A stretch of DNA of 64,000 nt, taken from contig CAJFOZ010000068.1 of NCBI GenBank assembly GCA_904397895.1, positions 1 through 64,000 of the forward strand, read 5' to 3'. Of this stretch, positions 8,737 through 17,625 are shown piece after piece. Below the pieces are notes generated by a model. That model did no database searches. It was given only the letters and a program-made list of their open reading frames with translations, and was not told the origin of the DNA. The stretch is from an uncultured Clostridia bacterium (GTDB taxonomy: Bacteria > Bacillota > Clostridia > Oscillospirales > Acutalibacteraceae). A program made the translations under genes and the position numbers. The number at the start of each line of letters is the position of its first letter. Positions within the stretch are counted from its first letter, which is position 1.

Positions 8737-9987
8737 TTATCGTTGTTTAATTTGTTCAATTCCCATTTCCTTGGTGTGATCGATGGGTTTCCAAACCTTG
8801 CTCTGGTAGTAGAGGCCCACAAAGTTGATGGCCATCCACGACAGAAGAAAGATGGGATAGTATAAAATAGCTTTCCACATAGGCTTAATGGGCTTTTTCT
8901 CCATCCAAAGGACAAGGATAGCCTGGCCCATAACAGCCAGCCATAAAGCGATACCCCCTAAGATCAGGAAGGGAATCACATGAAGGAAGGCTTCAAAATC
9001 GGTGGAGTAAATGAGGGCGTTGACCAGCATCCCAAAGACACCTACGCTGACGCTGGGGATGAAGAACAAAAATAGAAGGCCATCCAACGAACCCCAATTT
9101 CTTCTCTGGACCAATCCTTTGAGCAGATCGGTGAAACAGTAGCGGATGCACTGGAGATTACCTACCGACCAGCGGTGCCGTTGACGTACCGATTGGCTAA
9201 AAGACACCGGCTGTTCATCGTAAAATACCGCGTCATAAGCTAAAACCACTTTGCGTCCGGCCGCGATATTTTGCAGTGAAAATTCGCAATCTTCGCATAA
9301 GGAACTGGTGTGCCAACCATTGGTCTGGCGGATGATATCGGTGCGGAACATAAAACCTGTACCGCTTACCATAGCGGAAAGCCCCATATTGTTGCGTGCC
9401 ACATGGAAGAAACGGGTCAGTGTCCACCAATAAAGGGAGTAACAGCCTGAGATGGCGGTATCGGTGGGATTTTTGGAATCCCGATATCCCTGGGCTAGTT
9501 GGGCACCGAAACAAAGTTGTTTGTTCATCTGGGTGAGATAATGGGTGTCCACTACATTGTCGGCGTCGAACACGCAGATGGCATCGTAATAATCCGGATC
9601 CTTTTCCAAAAGCTGTTGGAAAAGCCAATTGAGGGCAAAGCCTTTGCCAACCAGTGCGGTGTTAAAACGCTCGTACACAATGGCGCCGTGTTCGCGGGAC
9701 ACCTGGGCGGTATTGTCGGTACAATTGTCCGCAATGACGATGACGTCGAACAATTCTTTGGGATAATCCTGAGCCATAAGGCTGTCGATTAAGTAACCGA
9801 TCACGCTTTGTTCATTCCGAGCCGATACCACAATGGCAAACCGATGTTTTTTGCTGGAGGTGGGCCGGGGAGGGGCGGCTTTTCGGAGCCCAAACAATGC
9901 GATGGCAAATTGATAAAGCATAAATCCTGTGGTGATAAAGGTAATGACGACACTAATAATCTTTAACGTTAAAATAAAAGCATACAT
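8737..9987 (-). CDS. Membrane glycosyltransferase family 2 (cellulose synthase/hyaluronan synthase-like)
   Basis: The 416-residue protein has one N-terminal transmembrane helix (about residues 5-30), a cytoplasmic GT-A domain and three to four C-terminal membrane helices (from about 300). Processive GT2 motifs are present in order: SARNEQSVIGYLIDSL, VIVIADNCTD (nucleotide-sugar aspartate), CVFDADNVVD (metal-binding DxD-like), GTGFMFRTDII, LCEDCEFSLQ (catalytic base region) and RQRHRWSVGNL, a QxxRW-like motif. It would transfer sugars from nucleotide donors to a growing polysaccharide or a lipid. It has no accessory operon partners here. The ATG at 9987 is preceded by AGGAGG at a somewhat long 13-base distance. 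The donor sugar and polymer are unknown. Confidence 0.88.
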   Translation of the reverse strand: MYAFILTLKIISVVITFITTGFMLYQFAIALFGLRKAAPPRPTSSKKHRFAIVVSARNEQSVIGYLIDSLMAQDYPKELFDVIVIADNCTDNTAQVSREHGAIVYERFNTALVGKGFALNWLFQQLLEKDPDYYDAICVFDADNVVDTHYLTQMNKQLCFGAQLAQGYRDSKNPTDTAISGCYSLYWWTLTRFFHVARNNMGLSAMVSGTGFMFRTDIIRQTNGWHTSSLCEDCEFSLQNIAAGRKVVLAYDAVFYDEQPVSFSQSVRQRHRWSVGNLQCIRYCFTDLLKGLVQRRNWGSLDGLLFLFFIPSVSVGVFGMLVNALIYSTDFEAFLHVIPFLILGGIALWLAVMGQAILVLWMEKKPIKPMWKAILYYPIFLLSWMAINFVGLYYQSKVWKPIDHTKEMGIEQIKQR

Positions 9988-10257
9988 AGGAAATTGAAAG
10001 CCTCCTTTGCGATCAACATAAAGAACCGGGAAAGGAAAGAGCTTTGGGAACCCGATATCTTAAAGCGATAGAGCAAATCATACGCCTCTGTTCACAATTT
10101 GTTTTTATTATTCATGAACTGTTTCAAATTATAACATACAAGCGTCTGAAACGCAATGCAATCTCCCTTACACTTTTGAAAGGAAACTGTGAAAAATTAT
10201 GGAAACTACTCATGTTGTATCTTAGATGATGCGCTGAGGCCAAAAAATACGGACGGC
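9988..10257. other. Divergent intergenic region upstream of the glycosyltransferase
   Basis: Apart from the glycosyltransferase ribosome-binding site near 10002-10007, nothing convincing is seen. A 61-codon plus-strand frame (10044-10229) lacks a ribosome-binding site and family resemblance. Confidence 0.45.
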
Positions 10258-10286
10258 TTGACAACACAATAAGATGCGGATATACT
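10258..10286 (+). promoter_or_regulatory. Sigma-A promoter for the lipoprotein gene
   Basis: Perfect TTGACA, 17-base spacer, TATACT. The transcript would begin near 10293, 47 bases before the start codon. Confidence 0.85.
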
Positions 10287-10339
10287 GATAAAGAATTGTC
10301 CATTTTTAATGAAAAAGATGGAAGAAGGAGAAGTGAAAT

Positions 10340-10978
10340 ATGAAAAGATTCGTCGCATTGATTCTTTGCCTCGTACTGGCCTTGTCGCTGGTGGCGTGCG
10401 GCAAAAAAGAAGACAGCAATAGTTCGTCCGGTGCTGCTGGACAGATTGCTACCGTTCAGAGGGAAAACGGCAAGGTAATTTTTACCATGTCTAAAAATAT
10501 GCTGGACATTATTGGTATAAAAGCTGATGATATAGTGGCGTCTACTCAAAACTCAGATCAAATTACTAAAAATGATGATGGCTCGTTGACATATAATATG
10601 ACTGAGGAAGAATATGATCAAGTATTAGCCAGCTTGAAGAAAACATTGGATAACTCCATTGAGGCATTTAAAACGGATGAGACTTTGTCTTGCATCAAAG
10701 ACATTACTTATAATGATGATATTACTGAAATTGTTATCTCAGTGGATAAAGAATCTTATGAAAGTAATGCCAATGCTATCATGGTAGTTCCTACTTTAGG
10801 TATTTATGGAGGCATGATGTACCAAATGTACACCGGCGTGCCGGATGAGTCTATCAAATGCTCTGTGGTGGTGAAGGACGCATCCACCGGCGAACAATTC
10901 GAGTCGGTGACCTATCCCGACGCATTGCAGGAAACGGCTTCGGGGGCAGCCGCTTCGGAGACCGCCGTTTCTCAGTAA
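10340..10978 (+). CDS. Hypothetical lipoprotein
   Basis: A 212-residue protein of unrecognised family. The N-terminus MKRFVALILCLVLALSLVA-C is a classical lipoprotein signal with the lipidated cysteine at residue 20, followed by a charged Ser-rich tether (GKKEDSNSSSG). The mature part is acidic and moderately charged (DMTEEEYDQVLASLKK, ISVDKESYESN), and the C-terminus is Ala/Ser/Thr-rich. It would be anchored on the outer face of the membrane. AAGGAG lies about 10 bases before the ATG. The gene is monocistronic, bounded by its own promoter and a strong terminator. No catalytic motif is visible, so I give no function. Confidence 0.85.
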   Translation: MKRFVALILCLVLALSLVACGKKEDSNSSSGAAGQIATVQRENGKVIFTMSKNMLDIIGIKADDIVASTQNSDQITKNDDGSLTYNMTEEEYDQVLASLKKTLDNSIEAFKTDETLSCIKDITYNDDITEIVISVDKESYESNANAIMVVPTLGIYGGMMYQMYTGVPDESIKCSVVVKDASTGEQFESVTYPDALQETASGAAASETAVSQ

Positions 10979-11009
10979 TCATCCCGCCAAATAAATAAGG
11001 CACCAAAGC

Positions 11010-11070
11010 GCCGCTTTGGGAGAATTGTGCCGTCGGACGGCAATGTAGTTCTCCCAGGGCGGCATTTTTT
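11010..11070 (+). terminator. Terminator after the lipoprotein gene
   Basis: GCCGCTTTGGGAGAA pairs with TTCTCCCAGGGCGGC (one internal mismatch region), an inner GCCGTCGGACGGC hairpin lies in the loop, and ATTTTTTG follows. Confidence 0.8.
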
Positions 11071-11182
11071 GTGTAGACAATGTCGAAAGAGAGGGGACGA
11101 AAAGGGGGTTCCTAGGCGCATCAACCTTCCGGACAATGGCAATACTGGAAATGTACTACCATTGACGGGGGGCATTTTTTTC

Positions 11183-11953
11183 ATGCAGTTCAATAAGGTG
11201 GAAATCTGTGGGGTCAATACATCCAAACTCAAGGTACTCAGCGAGGCCGAGAAAATGAGCCTTCTCAAGAAGTGCCATGAAGGGGACGCGAGGGCCAGGG
11301 AGGATCTGGTCAACGGCAATCTACGTCTCGTGCTCAGCGTCATCCAGCGCTTCACCCAACGGGGGGAAAATCTGGACGATTTATTCCAAGTGGGCTGCAT
11401 TGGGCTGATCAAAGCCATCGACAACTTCGACACAAGTTTAAACGTCCGGTTTTCCACTTATGCCGTGCCCATGATCATCGGGGAGATAAGGCGCTACCTG
11501 CGGGACAACAATTCCGTGCGGGTCAGCCGATCCATGCGGGACACGGCCTACAAAGCCATGCAGGCCAAGGAGAAGCTGATGGAAAACGGCAATCACGAAC
11601 CCACGGTGGACGAGATCGCAAAACAGCTGGATCTGCCCCGGGAAGAAGTGGTGATGGCCCTGGAATCCATTGTGGAACCGGTGTCCCTGTATGAACCGGT
11701 ATATTCCGACGGCGGGGATACCATCTACGTCATGGATCAAATTGGCGACCGCAACGACGACTGCAACTGGCTGGACGAGATTGCCTTAAAGGAGGCTATT
11801 GGAAACTTAAGCGACCGGGAAAAACGCATCTTATCCCTGCGCTTCTTCCAAGGCAAGACCCAGATGGAAGTTGCTTCGGAAATCGGGATCTCTCAGGCCC
11901 AGGTTTCGCGTTTGGAAAAAGGAGCTTTGACCCGTATCAAAAGCCAGCTTTAG
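11183..11953 (+). CDS. sigG: RNA polymerase sporulation sigma factor SigG
   Basis: The 256-residue product is a forespore-specific sigma-70 family factor. Region 1.2/2 reads LSEAEKMSLLKKCHEGDARA, then DDLFQVGCIGLIKAIDNFD and VRFSTYAVPMIIGEIRRYLR (core-binding and -10 recognition). Region 3 follows (EPTVDEIAKQLDLPREEVV), and region 4 with its helix-turn-helix (MEVASEIGISQAQVSRLEKG) recognises -35 elements. The N-terminal MQFNKVEICGVNTSKLKVL is typical of SigG rather than SigF. I chose the ATG at 11183 for that reason and because the length equals that of SigG; GGGGG lies about 10 bases upstream. In Bacillus sigG follows spoIIGA-sigE; here those genes are not adjacent. Its presence marks the organism as spore-forming. 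Confidence 0.93.
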   Translation: MQFNKVEICGVNTSKLKVLSEAEKMSLLKKCHEGDARAREDLVNGNLRLVLSVIQRFTQRGENLDDLFQVGCIGLIKAIDNFDTSLNVRFSTYAVPMIIGEIRRYLRDNNSVRVSRSMRDTAYKAMQAKEKLMENGNHEPTVDEIAKQLDLPREEVVMALESIVEPVSLYEPVYSDGGDTIYVMDQIGDRNDDCNWLDEIALKEAIGNLSDREKRILSLRFFQGKTQMEVASEIGISQAQVSRLEKGALTRIKSQL

Positions 11954-12022
11954 GAAATAGGATAAATTTTTTCCATAATGCCTGCCGGCTCTGCATATAT
12001 ATGATGCGGGGAGGTGGGCGTT

Positions 12023-12322
12023 TTGCGTTGTACTATTACCGATCTGTGCAACAAAGAGGTCATCAACGTCAAGGACGGCTGTCGAGTGGGCATGGTGTGC
12101 GATGTGACGGTGGATACCTGTACAGCCCAGATCATCAATTTAATTGTATATGGAAAACTAAAATGCTTCGGCCTGTTTGGCCGGGAGGACGATGTCATCA
12201 TCCCCTGGTGCGACATCGAGGTCATAGGGGAGGATACCATCCTAGTGCGATGGCATGCTCCGGAATGTTGTGGCAAACGTCCGGGATTCTGGGACGGCAT
12301 CTTCGGAAGGAAAAGACGATAA
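12023..12322 (+). CDS. YlmC/YmxH-type sporulation-associated PRC-barrel-like protein
   Basis: A 99-residue protein of the small YlmC/YmxH family linked to sporulation in Firmicutes. The family signature is at the N-terminus (TITDLCNKEVINVKDGCRVG), followed by a beta-rich core (VTVDTCTAQIINLIVYGK) and VIIPWCDIEVIGEDTILV; the C-terminus is Cys- and Arg/Lys-rich. The TTG at 12023, with GGGAGGTGG seven bases upstream, gives the usual family N-terminus; an in-frame GTG at 12014 overlaps that site. It follows sigG by 69 bases and may be co-transcribed. The biochemical role of the family is unknown. Confidence 0.8.
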   Translation: MRCTITDLCNKEVINVKDGCRVGMVCDVTVDTCTAQIINLIVYGKLKCFGLFGREDDVIIPWCDIEVIGEDTILVRWHAPECCGKRPGFWDGIFGRKRR

Positions 12323-12374
12323 AGATGGTTCATGTTCTAGCGGAGACATACGCAGAAGATAGGAGGGGGTTATT

Positions 12375-12860
12375 TTGCAAAACCAAAAGCACTGGAACAT
12401 CGATTGGCCGAAGTTGTTGATTAGTTTGTTGATCCCCGTTGCCGTGGGGGCGCTGGCGGGATGGCTCATCCAAGGCAGCGCCGATTTTTACAATGGACTC
12501 ATCAAGCCGCCTTTTGCACCGCCGGCAGCGGTATTTCCACTGGTATGGACAGTTCTGTATCTCTTGATGGGGATTGCAGCTTATCGCATCCACCAGACGG
12601 AAGGGGAAGGGAAACAGACCTCCCTTCGGCTGTATTACATCCAGCTGGTAATCAATTTCCTGTGGCCGATTTCCTTCTTCCTTTGGAAAAATTTCTGGCT
12701 CGCCTTTTTGATTTTGATAGTGCTTTGGATCCTGGTAGGAGTATTGACCTTCCGGTTCTGGAAGCTGGATCGTCCGGCAGGGATTATCATGGCCCTGTAT
12801 TGGATCTGGCTGACCTATGCAGCATATCTGAATCTATTTATTGCCATCCTGTACGGATAA
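12375..12860 (+). CDS. tspO: TspO/MBR family membrane protein
   Basis: The 161-residue product has five predicted membrane helices and the TspO family pattern: GALAGWLIQ in helix 1, the conserved WYxxLxKPPFAPP-like segment (FYNGLIKPPFAPPAAVFPLV), WTVLYLLMGIAAYRIH in helix 2, QLVINFLWPISFF in helix 3, and a final YWIWLTYAAYLNLFI helix. Family members bind porphyrins and other hydrophobic ligands and are linked to stress responses; the bacterial ligand here cannot be told. The start is TTG at 12375, six bases after AGGAGGGGG. It lies in the same orientation as its neighbours, 52 bases after the ylmC-type gene. Confidence 0.9.
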   Translation: MQNQKHWNIDWPKLLISLLIPVAVGALAGWLIQGSADFYNGLIKPPFAPPAAVFPLVWTVLYLLMGIAAYRIHQTEGEGKQTSLRLYYIQLVINFLWPISFFLWKNFWLAFLILIVLWILVGVLTFRFWKLDRPAGIIMALYWIWLTYAAYLNLFIAILYG

Positions 12861-12936
12861 TAGGTGTAGGCAACTATACCGCGGACGCAAAAGAAATGCC
12901 GCATCCCGACATCTTATGTGCGGCGGGGAGGACTTT

Positions 12937-14115
12937 ATGAAGATCGACCGCAAGACATTCTGGAAAAACTCCTGGTGGCTTAAGCTGTTTTTGGTAGCGG
13001 TGGCCGTTGTGGCGGTGTACAAGGCCTTTGACAATTTAGGAATGCTGTTTGGATGGATTGGTGTATTCTTTAAACTGCTGACCCCTTTTGTAGCTGGGTT
13101 TGTATTCGCCTATCTGCTTCATAAGCCGGTTTATTTACTGGAACGCAAGTTCAGCCGATCTAGGAGGGAGTTTATCGCCAAACGTTCTTTGTCCGTCAGT
13201 GTATTTGTGGTATACGCCATATTTTTGCTCTTTTTGGCGCTGATCCTCATTGTGCTCATCCCGGCGCTGGTGCAGAGCGTCATCCGGTTTATCGAGAAGG
13301 CCCCGGACTACCTCAATGCCCTCAAGAACTTTGCCCTGTCGTTGTACGAGCGGGGCGGCATCTTCCAGCTGGTCAACATCCCGGCACTGCTGGAGGGGTG
13401 GTCGGCCGACAACCTGATCCAAAACATCGATTTAAGCGACTTACAGCCTTATGCCCAAGGGGTCATTGATGTGACGTCCATGGTGGGTAATATCTGTTTT
13501 GGCGCCATTATCTCGGTGTATATGCTGCTGGAACGCAAATCATTGCTGGCGGTTTTGCAAAACTTTCTAGCGCTTTTTATCTCTAGGGAGAAAATCCAGC
13601 TGATGTGCGATTACTCCGGCCGCGTCAACGCCATAGTCTACCACTATTTTTTCGGCCAGTTTTTGGATAGCTTATTGGTCAGCATTCTGTCGTCCATCGC
13701 TTTGGCCATCGTGGGGGTACCCAGCCCTATGGCCATGGGATTCCTCTTCGGGATGTTTAACCTTATCCCGTACTTTGGCCCCATCATCAGCGGGGTGCTG
13801 GTGGTGGGACTCACCTTCCTTTCCAGCGGATGGGTGGTGGCGCTCACCACCGCCATCACTCTCCTGATCATCCAGCAGATCGACGCCAACATTATTAATC
13901 CCAGGATCTTGGGCAATCAGCTGGGGATGAGCCCCTTCTGGGTGATCTGCGCTTTGACGTTGGGAGGGGGGATCTTTGGGCTGTGGGGGATCTTGCTGGG
14001 AGTGCCGTTTACAGCCGTCATCCGTCAGATCGTGCGGGATTTTTACCTGTATCGTCATCGTAAGAAGAAGGGGGATTCTACGCCGGTAACAGAGGCGTCG
14101 ACCAATACCCGATAA
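12937..14115 (+). CDS. AI-2E family transporter (PerM-like permease)
   Basis: The 392-residue polytopic protein has paired N-terminal helices (about residues 10-60), a helix near 70-95, a soluble middle region, and a C-terminal helix bundle with FGQFLDSLLVSILSSIALAI, GMFNLIPYFGPIISGVL and QQIDANIINPRILGNQLGMS, all characteristic of the AI-2E/YdbI/PerM family. Members export small molecules, including autoinducer-2 in one characterised case, or act as ion antiporters; the substrate is not predictable. The ATG at 12937 has GGGGAGG seven bases upstream; upstream in-frame codons overlap the end of tspO in another frame and lack such a site. The gene ends at a strong terminator. Confidence 0.9.
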   Translation: MKIDRKTFWKNSWWLKLFLVAVAVVAVYKAFDNLGMLFGWIGVFFKLLTPFVAGFVFAYLLHKPVYLLERKFSRSRREFIAKRSLSVSVFVVYAIFLLFLALILIVLIPALVQSVIRFIEKAPDYLNALKNFALSLYERGGIFQLVNIPALLEGWSADNLIQNIDLSDLQPYAQGVIDVTSMVGNICFGAIISVYMLLERKSLLAVLQNFLALFISREKIQLMCDYSGRVNAIVYHYFFGQFLDSLLVSILSSIALAIVGVPSPMAMGFLFGMFNLIPYFGPIISGVLVVGLTFLSSGWVVALTTAITLLIIQQIDANIINPRILGNQLGMSPFWVICALTLGGGIFGLWGILLGVPFTAVIRQIVRDFYLYRHRKKKGDSTPVTEASTNTR

Positions 14116-14117
14116 AG

Positions 14118-14162
14118 CAAGCCGACTTGTTTCCAAAGACGGAAATAAGCCGGCTTTTTTTG
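14118..14162 (+). terminator. Terminator after the AI-2E permease
   Basis: AAGCCGACTTGTTTCC pairs with GGAAATAAGCCGGCTT (mismatches inside), followed by seven T residues. Confidence 0.85.
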
Positions 14163-14204
14163 CAGGAATTTTGTCATGAACTTTCAAAAAATAGAGAGGG
14201 AAGC

Positions 14205-14233
14205 TTGATTTCTTCTAGGGATTCCGGTAAGAT
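14205..14233 (+). promoter_or_regulatory. Probable promoter of the rpiR-cmk-plsC-ispH operon
   Basis: TTGATT and TAAGAT are spaced by 17 bases, leaving a very short leader (about 14 bases) before the ATG at 14254. Confidence 0.5.
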
Positions 14234-14253
14234 AAAATGGAAGGGATGATAGT

Positions 14254-15123
14254 ATGAACCTCCATTTGTTGGACAAAATCAAGCAACAGATGCCTAGCTT
14301 TTCCAAAGGGCAAAAATCCATTGCCCATTATATTATTGAAGAATACGATAAAGCTGCCTTCATGACGGCTGCAAAATTGGGGCAGATGGTGGGGGTCAGC
14401 GAATCCACCGTCGTACGCTTTGCCACCGAGCTTGGGTACGATGGATATCCCCAGCTTCAAAAGGCCATGCAGGAGATGATCCGCTCCAAGCTCACCATTT
14501 TGCAGAGGATGGAGGTCAGCAACAACCGCATCGGCGACGACGTTCTGGCCCGGGTGCTGGAGCAGGATGTGGAGAAGATCAAAACCACCATGGAGGAAAC
14601 CTCCCGACAAGACTTCAATCAAGCGGTGGAACTCATCACCCATGCCCGATGTATTTATATCTTTGGCGTGGGCAGCAGCGAGGCGTTGGCGGTGTTTTTG
14701 CGGTACTATTTCAGCCTGGTGTTTGACAACGTCATCCATGTCGTCACCAGCAGCGAGACCGCCATCTTTGAGCAGATGCTGCGCATCGGACATGAGGATG
14801 TACTCGTCGGTATCAGCTTTCCCCGGTATTCCCGCCGTGCCGTCAAGGCCGCCCGATTTGCCACCGACCGGGGCGCCAAGGTCATCGCCATCACCGACAG
14901 CATGGCTTCCCCCATGGCCCAGCAGGCTGGATGCGTCCTGCTGGCCCGCAGCGACATGGTGTCCTTTGCCGATTCACTGGTGGCGCCCTTGAGCCTCATC
15001 AACGCCTTGATCGCGGCGGTGGGCATCCAGATGCAGGATCAGGTCAACGATACCTTCACCGAGCTGGAACGTTTGTGGGAAGAGTATAACGTGTACGAAA
15101 AGCCGGAGAGTGAAACATGGTAA
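14254..15123 (+). CDS. MurR/RpiR family transcriptional regulator
   Basis: The 289-residue product has an N-terminal RpiR helix-turn-helix domain (residues 1-77; SKGQKSIAHYIIE, VGVSESTVVRFATELGYDGY) and a C-terminal SIS sugar-phosphate isomerase fold (about 125-260; IYIFGVGSSEALAVFLRYYF, VGISFPRYSRRAVKAARFAT, IAITDSMASPMAQQAG). Such proteins bind phosphosugars and control sugar or amino-sugar genes. Unusually it heads an operon for lipid, nucleotide and isoprenoid enzymes, overlapping the next gene by 7 bases, so its target is not obvious from context. The effector is unknown. Confidence 0.9.
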   Translation: MNLHLLDKIKQQMPSFSKGQKSIAHYIIEEYDKAAFMTAAKLGQMVGVSESTVVRFATELGYDGYPQLQKAMQEMIRSKLTILQRMEVSNNRIGDDVLARVLEQDVEKIKTTMEETSRQDFNQAVELITHARCIYIFGVGSSEALAVFLRYYFSLVFDNVIHVVTSSETAIFEQMLRIGHEDVLVGISFPRYSRRAVKAARFATDRGAKVIAITDSMASPMAQQAGCVLLARSDMVSFADSLVAPLSLINALIAAVGIQMQDQVNDTFTELERLWEEYNVYEKPESETW

Positions 15124-16370
15124 ACAAAACCGATGTTATTGTAGTAGGAGGCGGCGCGGCCGGATTGATGGCGGCTGGAATGTGCGCCCAGCAGGGTCTT
15201 TCCACCATTTTGATGGAGCGAAACCAACGGTTGGGGAAAAAGCTGCTGATTACGGGAAAAGGACGCTGCAACGTTACCAACAATTGCGATATGGACCGGC
15301 TCATTGAATCGGTGCCGTCGGGAGGACGGTTCTTGTTCAGCGCTTTCTCCCGGTTTGGCCCCCAGGATGTCATGTCCTTTTTTGAAGAGCTGGGCGTCCC
15401 CCTCAAAACCGAACGGGGCGCCAGGGTATTCCCCCAGTCGGACAAAGCGATGGATATCGTGTCGGCGTTGGAACGGTTTGTAAAGCAAAGCGGATGCCGG
15501 ATTGAAACCGGCCGGGTACGCAATCTCGTATGGGAGGACGGGACGCTTAACGGCGTCCAGACCGAGGACGGCCGCACCTGGCAGGCGAAAGCAGTGGTGG
15601 TGTGTACCGGCGGCAAATCCTATCCCCGCACCGGTTCCACCGGGGACGGCTATACCTTGGCAAAACAGGCGGGACATACCGTGACAGCTTTGTCGCCTTC
15701 TTTGGTGCCGCTGGTCGCCAGGGATGCTTGGTGCGCCGAGGCCCAAGGACTGTCTCTCAAAAATGTGGCATTGACCGTCACCGATACCGTCAAGAAAAAA
15801 CAGGTGTACAGCGACTTTGGCGAGATGCTTTTTACCCATTACGGCATGTCCGGTCCCATGGTGCTCAGCGCCAGCGCCCACATGCGTCCCATGAGCGCGG
15901 GACGGTATGAAGTGGCCATTGATTTCAAACCAGCCCTCAGTATGGAGCAGTTGGACGCCCGTGTCCAACGGGATTTCTTAAAATATCAAAACCGGGATCT
16001 CAGCAATTCCCTGGGGGATCTCTTGCCTCGAAGCATCATTCCTGTTATCATAGAAAAAAGCTGTGTACCGGGGCATCGCAAGATCAACCAGATCACTCGG
16101 GAGAAACGTCAGTCCCTCTGCCGGACGGTCAAACATTTGACGGCTACCGTCCAGGGATTCCGTCCCATTGAGGAGGCTATTGTCACTTCGGGCGGCGTGT
16201 CCCTCAAGGAGGTCAGTCCCAAGACCATGGAATCCAAACTTGTGAAGGGGCTGTATTTCGCCGGCGAGGTGCTGGATCTGGACGCTTACACCGGCGGCTT
16301 TAATTTGCAGATTGCATTTTCCACGGCCTATGCCGCAGCGCAGGCCATCGGGGAGGTTTTATTACCATGA
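15117..16370 (+). CDS. HI0933/BaiN-type NAD(P)/FAD-dependent oxidoreductase
   Basis: The 417-residue flavoprotein starts with an FAD-binding Rossmann motif (DVIVVGGGAAGLMAAGMCAQ) and the family block RLGKKLLITGKGRCNVTNNC. Downstream are VVCTGGKSYPRTGSTGDGY, FTHYGMSGPMVLSAS and EEAIVTSGGVSLKEVSPKTM with the C-terminal GLYFAGEVLDLDAYTGGFNL. The family (HI0933, YhiN, BaiN) is widespread and mostly uncharacterised; BaiN was linked to bile acid dehydroxylation in Clostridium scindens, but that role should not be assumed here. It sits between rpiR and cmk with overlaps of 7 and 4 bases, a setting that suggests a housekeeping role. Confidence 0.88.
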   Translation: MVNKTDVIVVGGGAAGLMAAGMCAQQGLSTILMERNQRLGKKLLITGKGRCNVTNNCDMDRLIESVPSGGRFLFSAFSRFGPQDVMSFFEELGVPLKTERGARVFPQSDKAMDIVSALERFVKQSGCRIETGRVRNLVWEDGTLNGVQTEDGRTWQAKAVVVCTGGKSYPRTGSTGDGYTLAKQAGHTVTALSPSLVPLVARDAWCAEAQGLSLKNVALTVTDTVKKKQVYSDFGEMLFTHYGMSGPMVLSASAHMRPMSAGRYEVAIDFKPALSMEQLDARVQRDFLKYQNRDLSNSLGDLLPRSIIPVIIEKSCVPGHRKINQITREKRQSLCRTVKHLTATVQGFRPIEEAIVTSGGVSLKEVSPKTMESKLVKGLYFAGEVLDLDAYTGGFNLQIAFSTAYAAAQAIGEVLLP

Positions 16371-17032
16371 TTGCCATTGCCATCGACGGCCCGGCCGGGG
16401 CCGGAAAAAGTTCCATCGCCCGGAAAGTGGCGGCTAATTTAGGATATATTTATGTGGATACCGGCGCATTGTACCGTACCATCGGATACGCCGCCCTACG
16501 TGACGGTTTGGATCCCAAGGACGAGGAAGCTGTCGTAGGGCTTCTTCCCGGCCTCAAGGTGGAGCTTGCCTTTGCGGATGGGGAACAACAGGTACTTCTC
16601 AATGGGGAGAATGTATCGGGATGTATCCGGACGCCGGAGGTGTCCATGGCAGCGTCGGCGGTGTCGGCCATGCCGCCGGTGCGGGATTTCCTGTTCTCTT
16701 TGCAGCAGGATATGGCTAAGACCAACAACGTGATCATGGACGGCCGGGACATCGGCACAAAGGTACTTCCTTGGGCCCAGGTCAAGATTTTTCTCACCGC
16801 ATCCCCGGAGGAACGGGCCCGCCGCCGGTATGAAGAGCTGGTGGGCAAGGGGCAGGACGTCCGGTATGAAGACGTGCTGGAGGATATGCGCCAGCGGGAT
16901 TACAACGATTCCCATCGGGCGGTGGCACCGCTGAAACCGGCGGAGGACGCGGTCATTGTGGATACCACCGGCAATGATTTTGAGCAGTCGGTGGATCTCC
17001 TCACCAATTTGATTAAGGAGCGTTTGGCATGA
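16367..17032 (+). CDS. cmk: Cytidylate kinase
   Basis: The 221-residue enzyme phosphorylates CMP and dCMP with ATP in the cytoplasm. The P-loop IAIDGPAGAGKSSIARKVA (residues 4-22), YVDTGALYRTIGYAA, the DGRDIGTKVLP substrate motif, the LTASPEERARRRYEEL segment and RDYNDSHRAVAPLKPA near the lid all match Cmk at the usual length. The ATG overlaps the preceding stop by 4 bases (ATGA), as does the next junction. The cmk-plsC-ispH-S1 order is a classical Clostridia arrangement. Confidence 0.96.
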   Translation: MIAIAIDGPAGAGKSSIARKVAANLGYIYVDTGALYRTIGYAALRDGLDPKDEEAVVGLLPGLKVELAFADGEQQVLLNGENVSGCIRTPEVSMAASAVSAMPPVRDFLFSLQQDMAKTNNVIMDGRDIGTKVLPWAQVKIFLTASPEERARRRYEELVGKGQDVRYEDVLEDMRQRDYNDSHRAVAPLKPAEDAVIVDTTGNDFEQSVDLLTNLIKERLA

Positions 17033-17625
17033 GCGCTTATATGTGGGCGGTGCCGGTGGCGAGACCCTTGTTTCGTTTCCTGTTCCGCATGAAGTTTTAC
17101 GGATTTGAGAACATCCCAAAAGAGGGCGGGGTGCTGCTATGTTGCAATCACCGCACCTATTTTGATCCGGTGGCCTTGGCCATCGGCTGCAATAAACGGG
17201 TGATCCATTATATGGCCAAGGAAGAATTGTTCCACGGCCTATTTGGCAAATTGATTAAGGCTATCGGGGCATTCCCCGTCAACCGCCAGCACGCCGGGGC
17301 CGATACGATGAACACCGCTTATCAGCTCCTAAAAGACGGCGAGATCTTAGGGATGTTCCCGGAAGGGACCCGGTCCAAGGACGGCAAACTGTTAAAGTTT
17401 AAGGCAGGGGCCGTTATGATCGCCGCTAAGGAGAATGTCCCCATCCTGCCGGCAGCCGTCTGTTTTGGGGAGAAGTTGAGGCCCTTTAGCCGGGTAAGCG
17501 TCCGGTTTGGGAAACCGGTCATGCCGGCCGACTTGGGGATGGTCAACGGCACAGGAACCGAGATGCGAGCCGCCACCCGCCAGCTGATGGACAAGGTGGA
17601 CGAATTGCTGGAGATGGGCGTATGA
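17029..17625 (+). CDS. plsC: 1-acyl-sn-glycerol-3-phosphate acyltransferase (PlsC)
   Basis: The 198-residue membrane-associated enzyme acylates lysophosphatidic acid to phosphatidic acid. The four acyltransferase blocks are present: NHRTYFDP (catalytic HX4D, about residues 41-48), IGAFPVNRQHAGADT, the glycerophosphate-binding FPEGTRS (about 111-117) and VPILPAAV. The N-terminal ~25 residues are hydrophobic and probably lie in the membrane. It overlaps cmk and ispH by 4 bases each, so translation is coupled. Confidence 0.94.
   Translation: MSAYMWAVPVARPLFRFLFRMKFYGFENIPKEGGVLLCCNHRTYFDPVALAIGCNKRVIHYMAKEELFHGLFGKLIKAIGAFPVNRQHAGADTMNTAYQLLKDGEILGMFPEGTRSKDGKLLKFKAGAVMIAAKENVPILPAAVCFGEKLRPFSRVSVRFGKPVMPADLGMVNGTGTEMRAATRQLMDKVDELLEMGV

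Noticed and set aside
10044..10229. Plus-strand 61-codon frame before the lipoprotein gene
   Set aside because: No ribosome-binding site, no recognisable features, and it overlaps the likely control region of the divergent glycosyltransferase.
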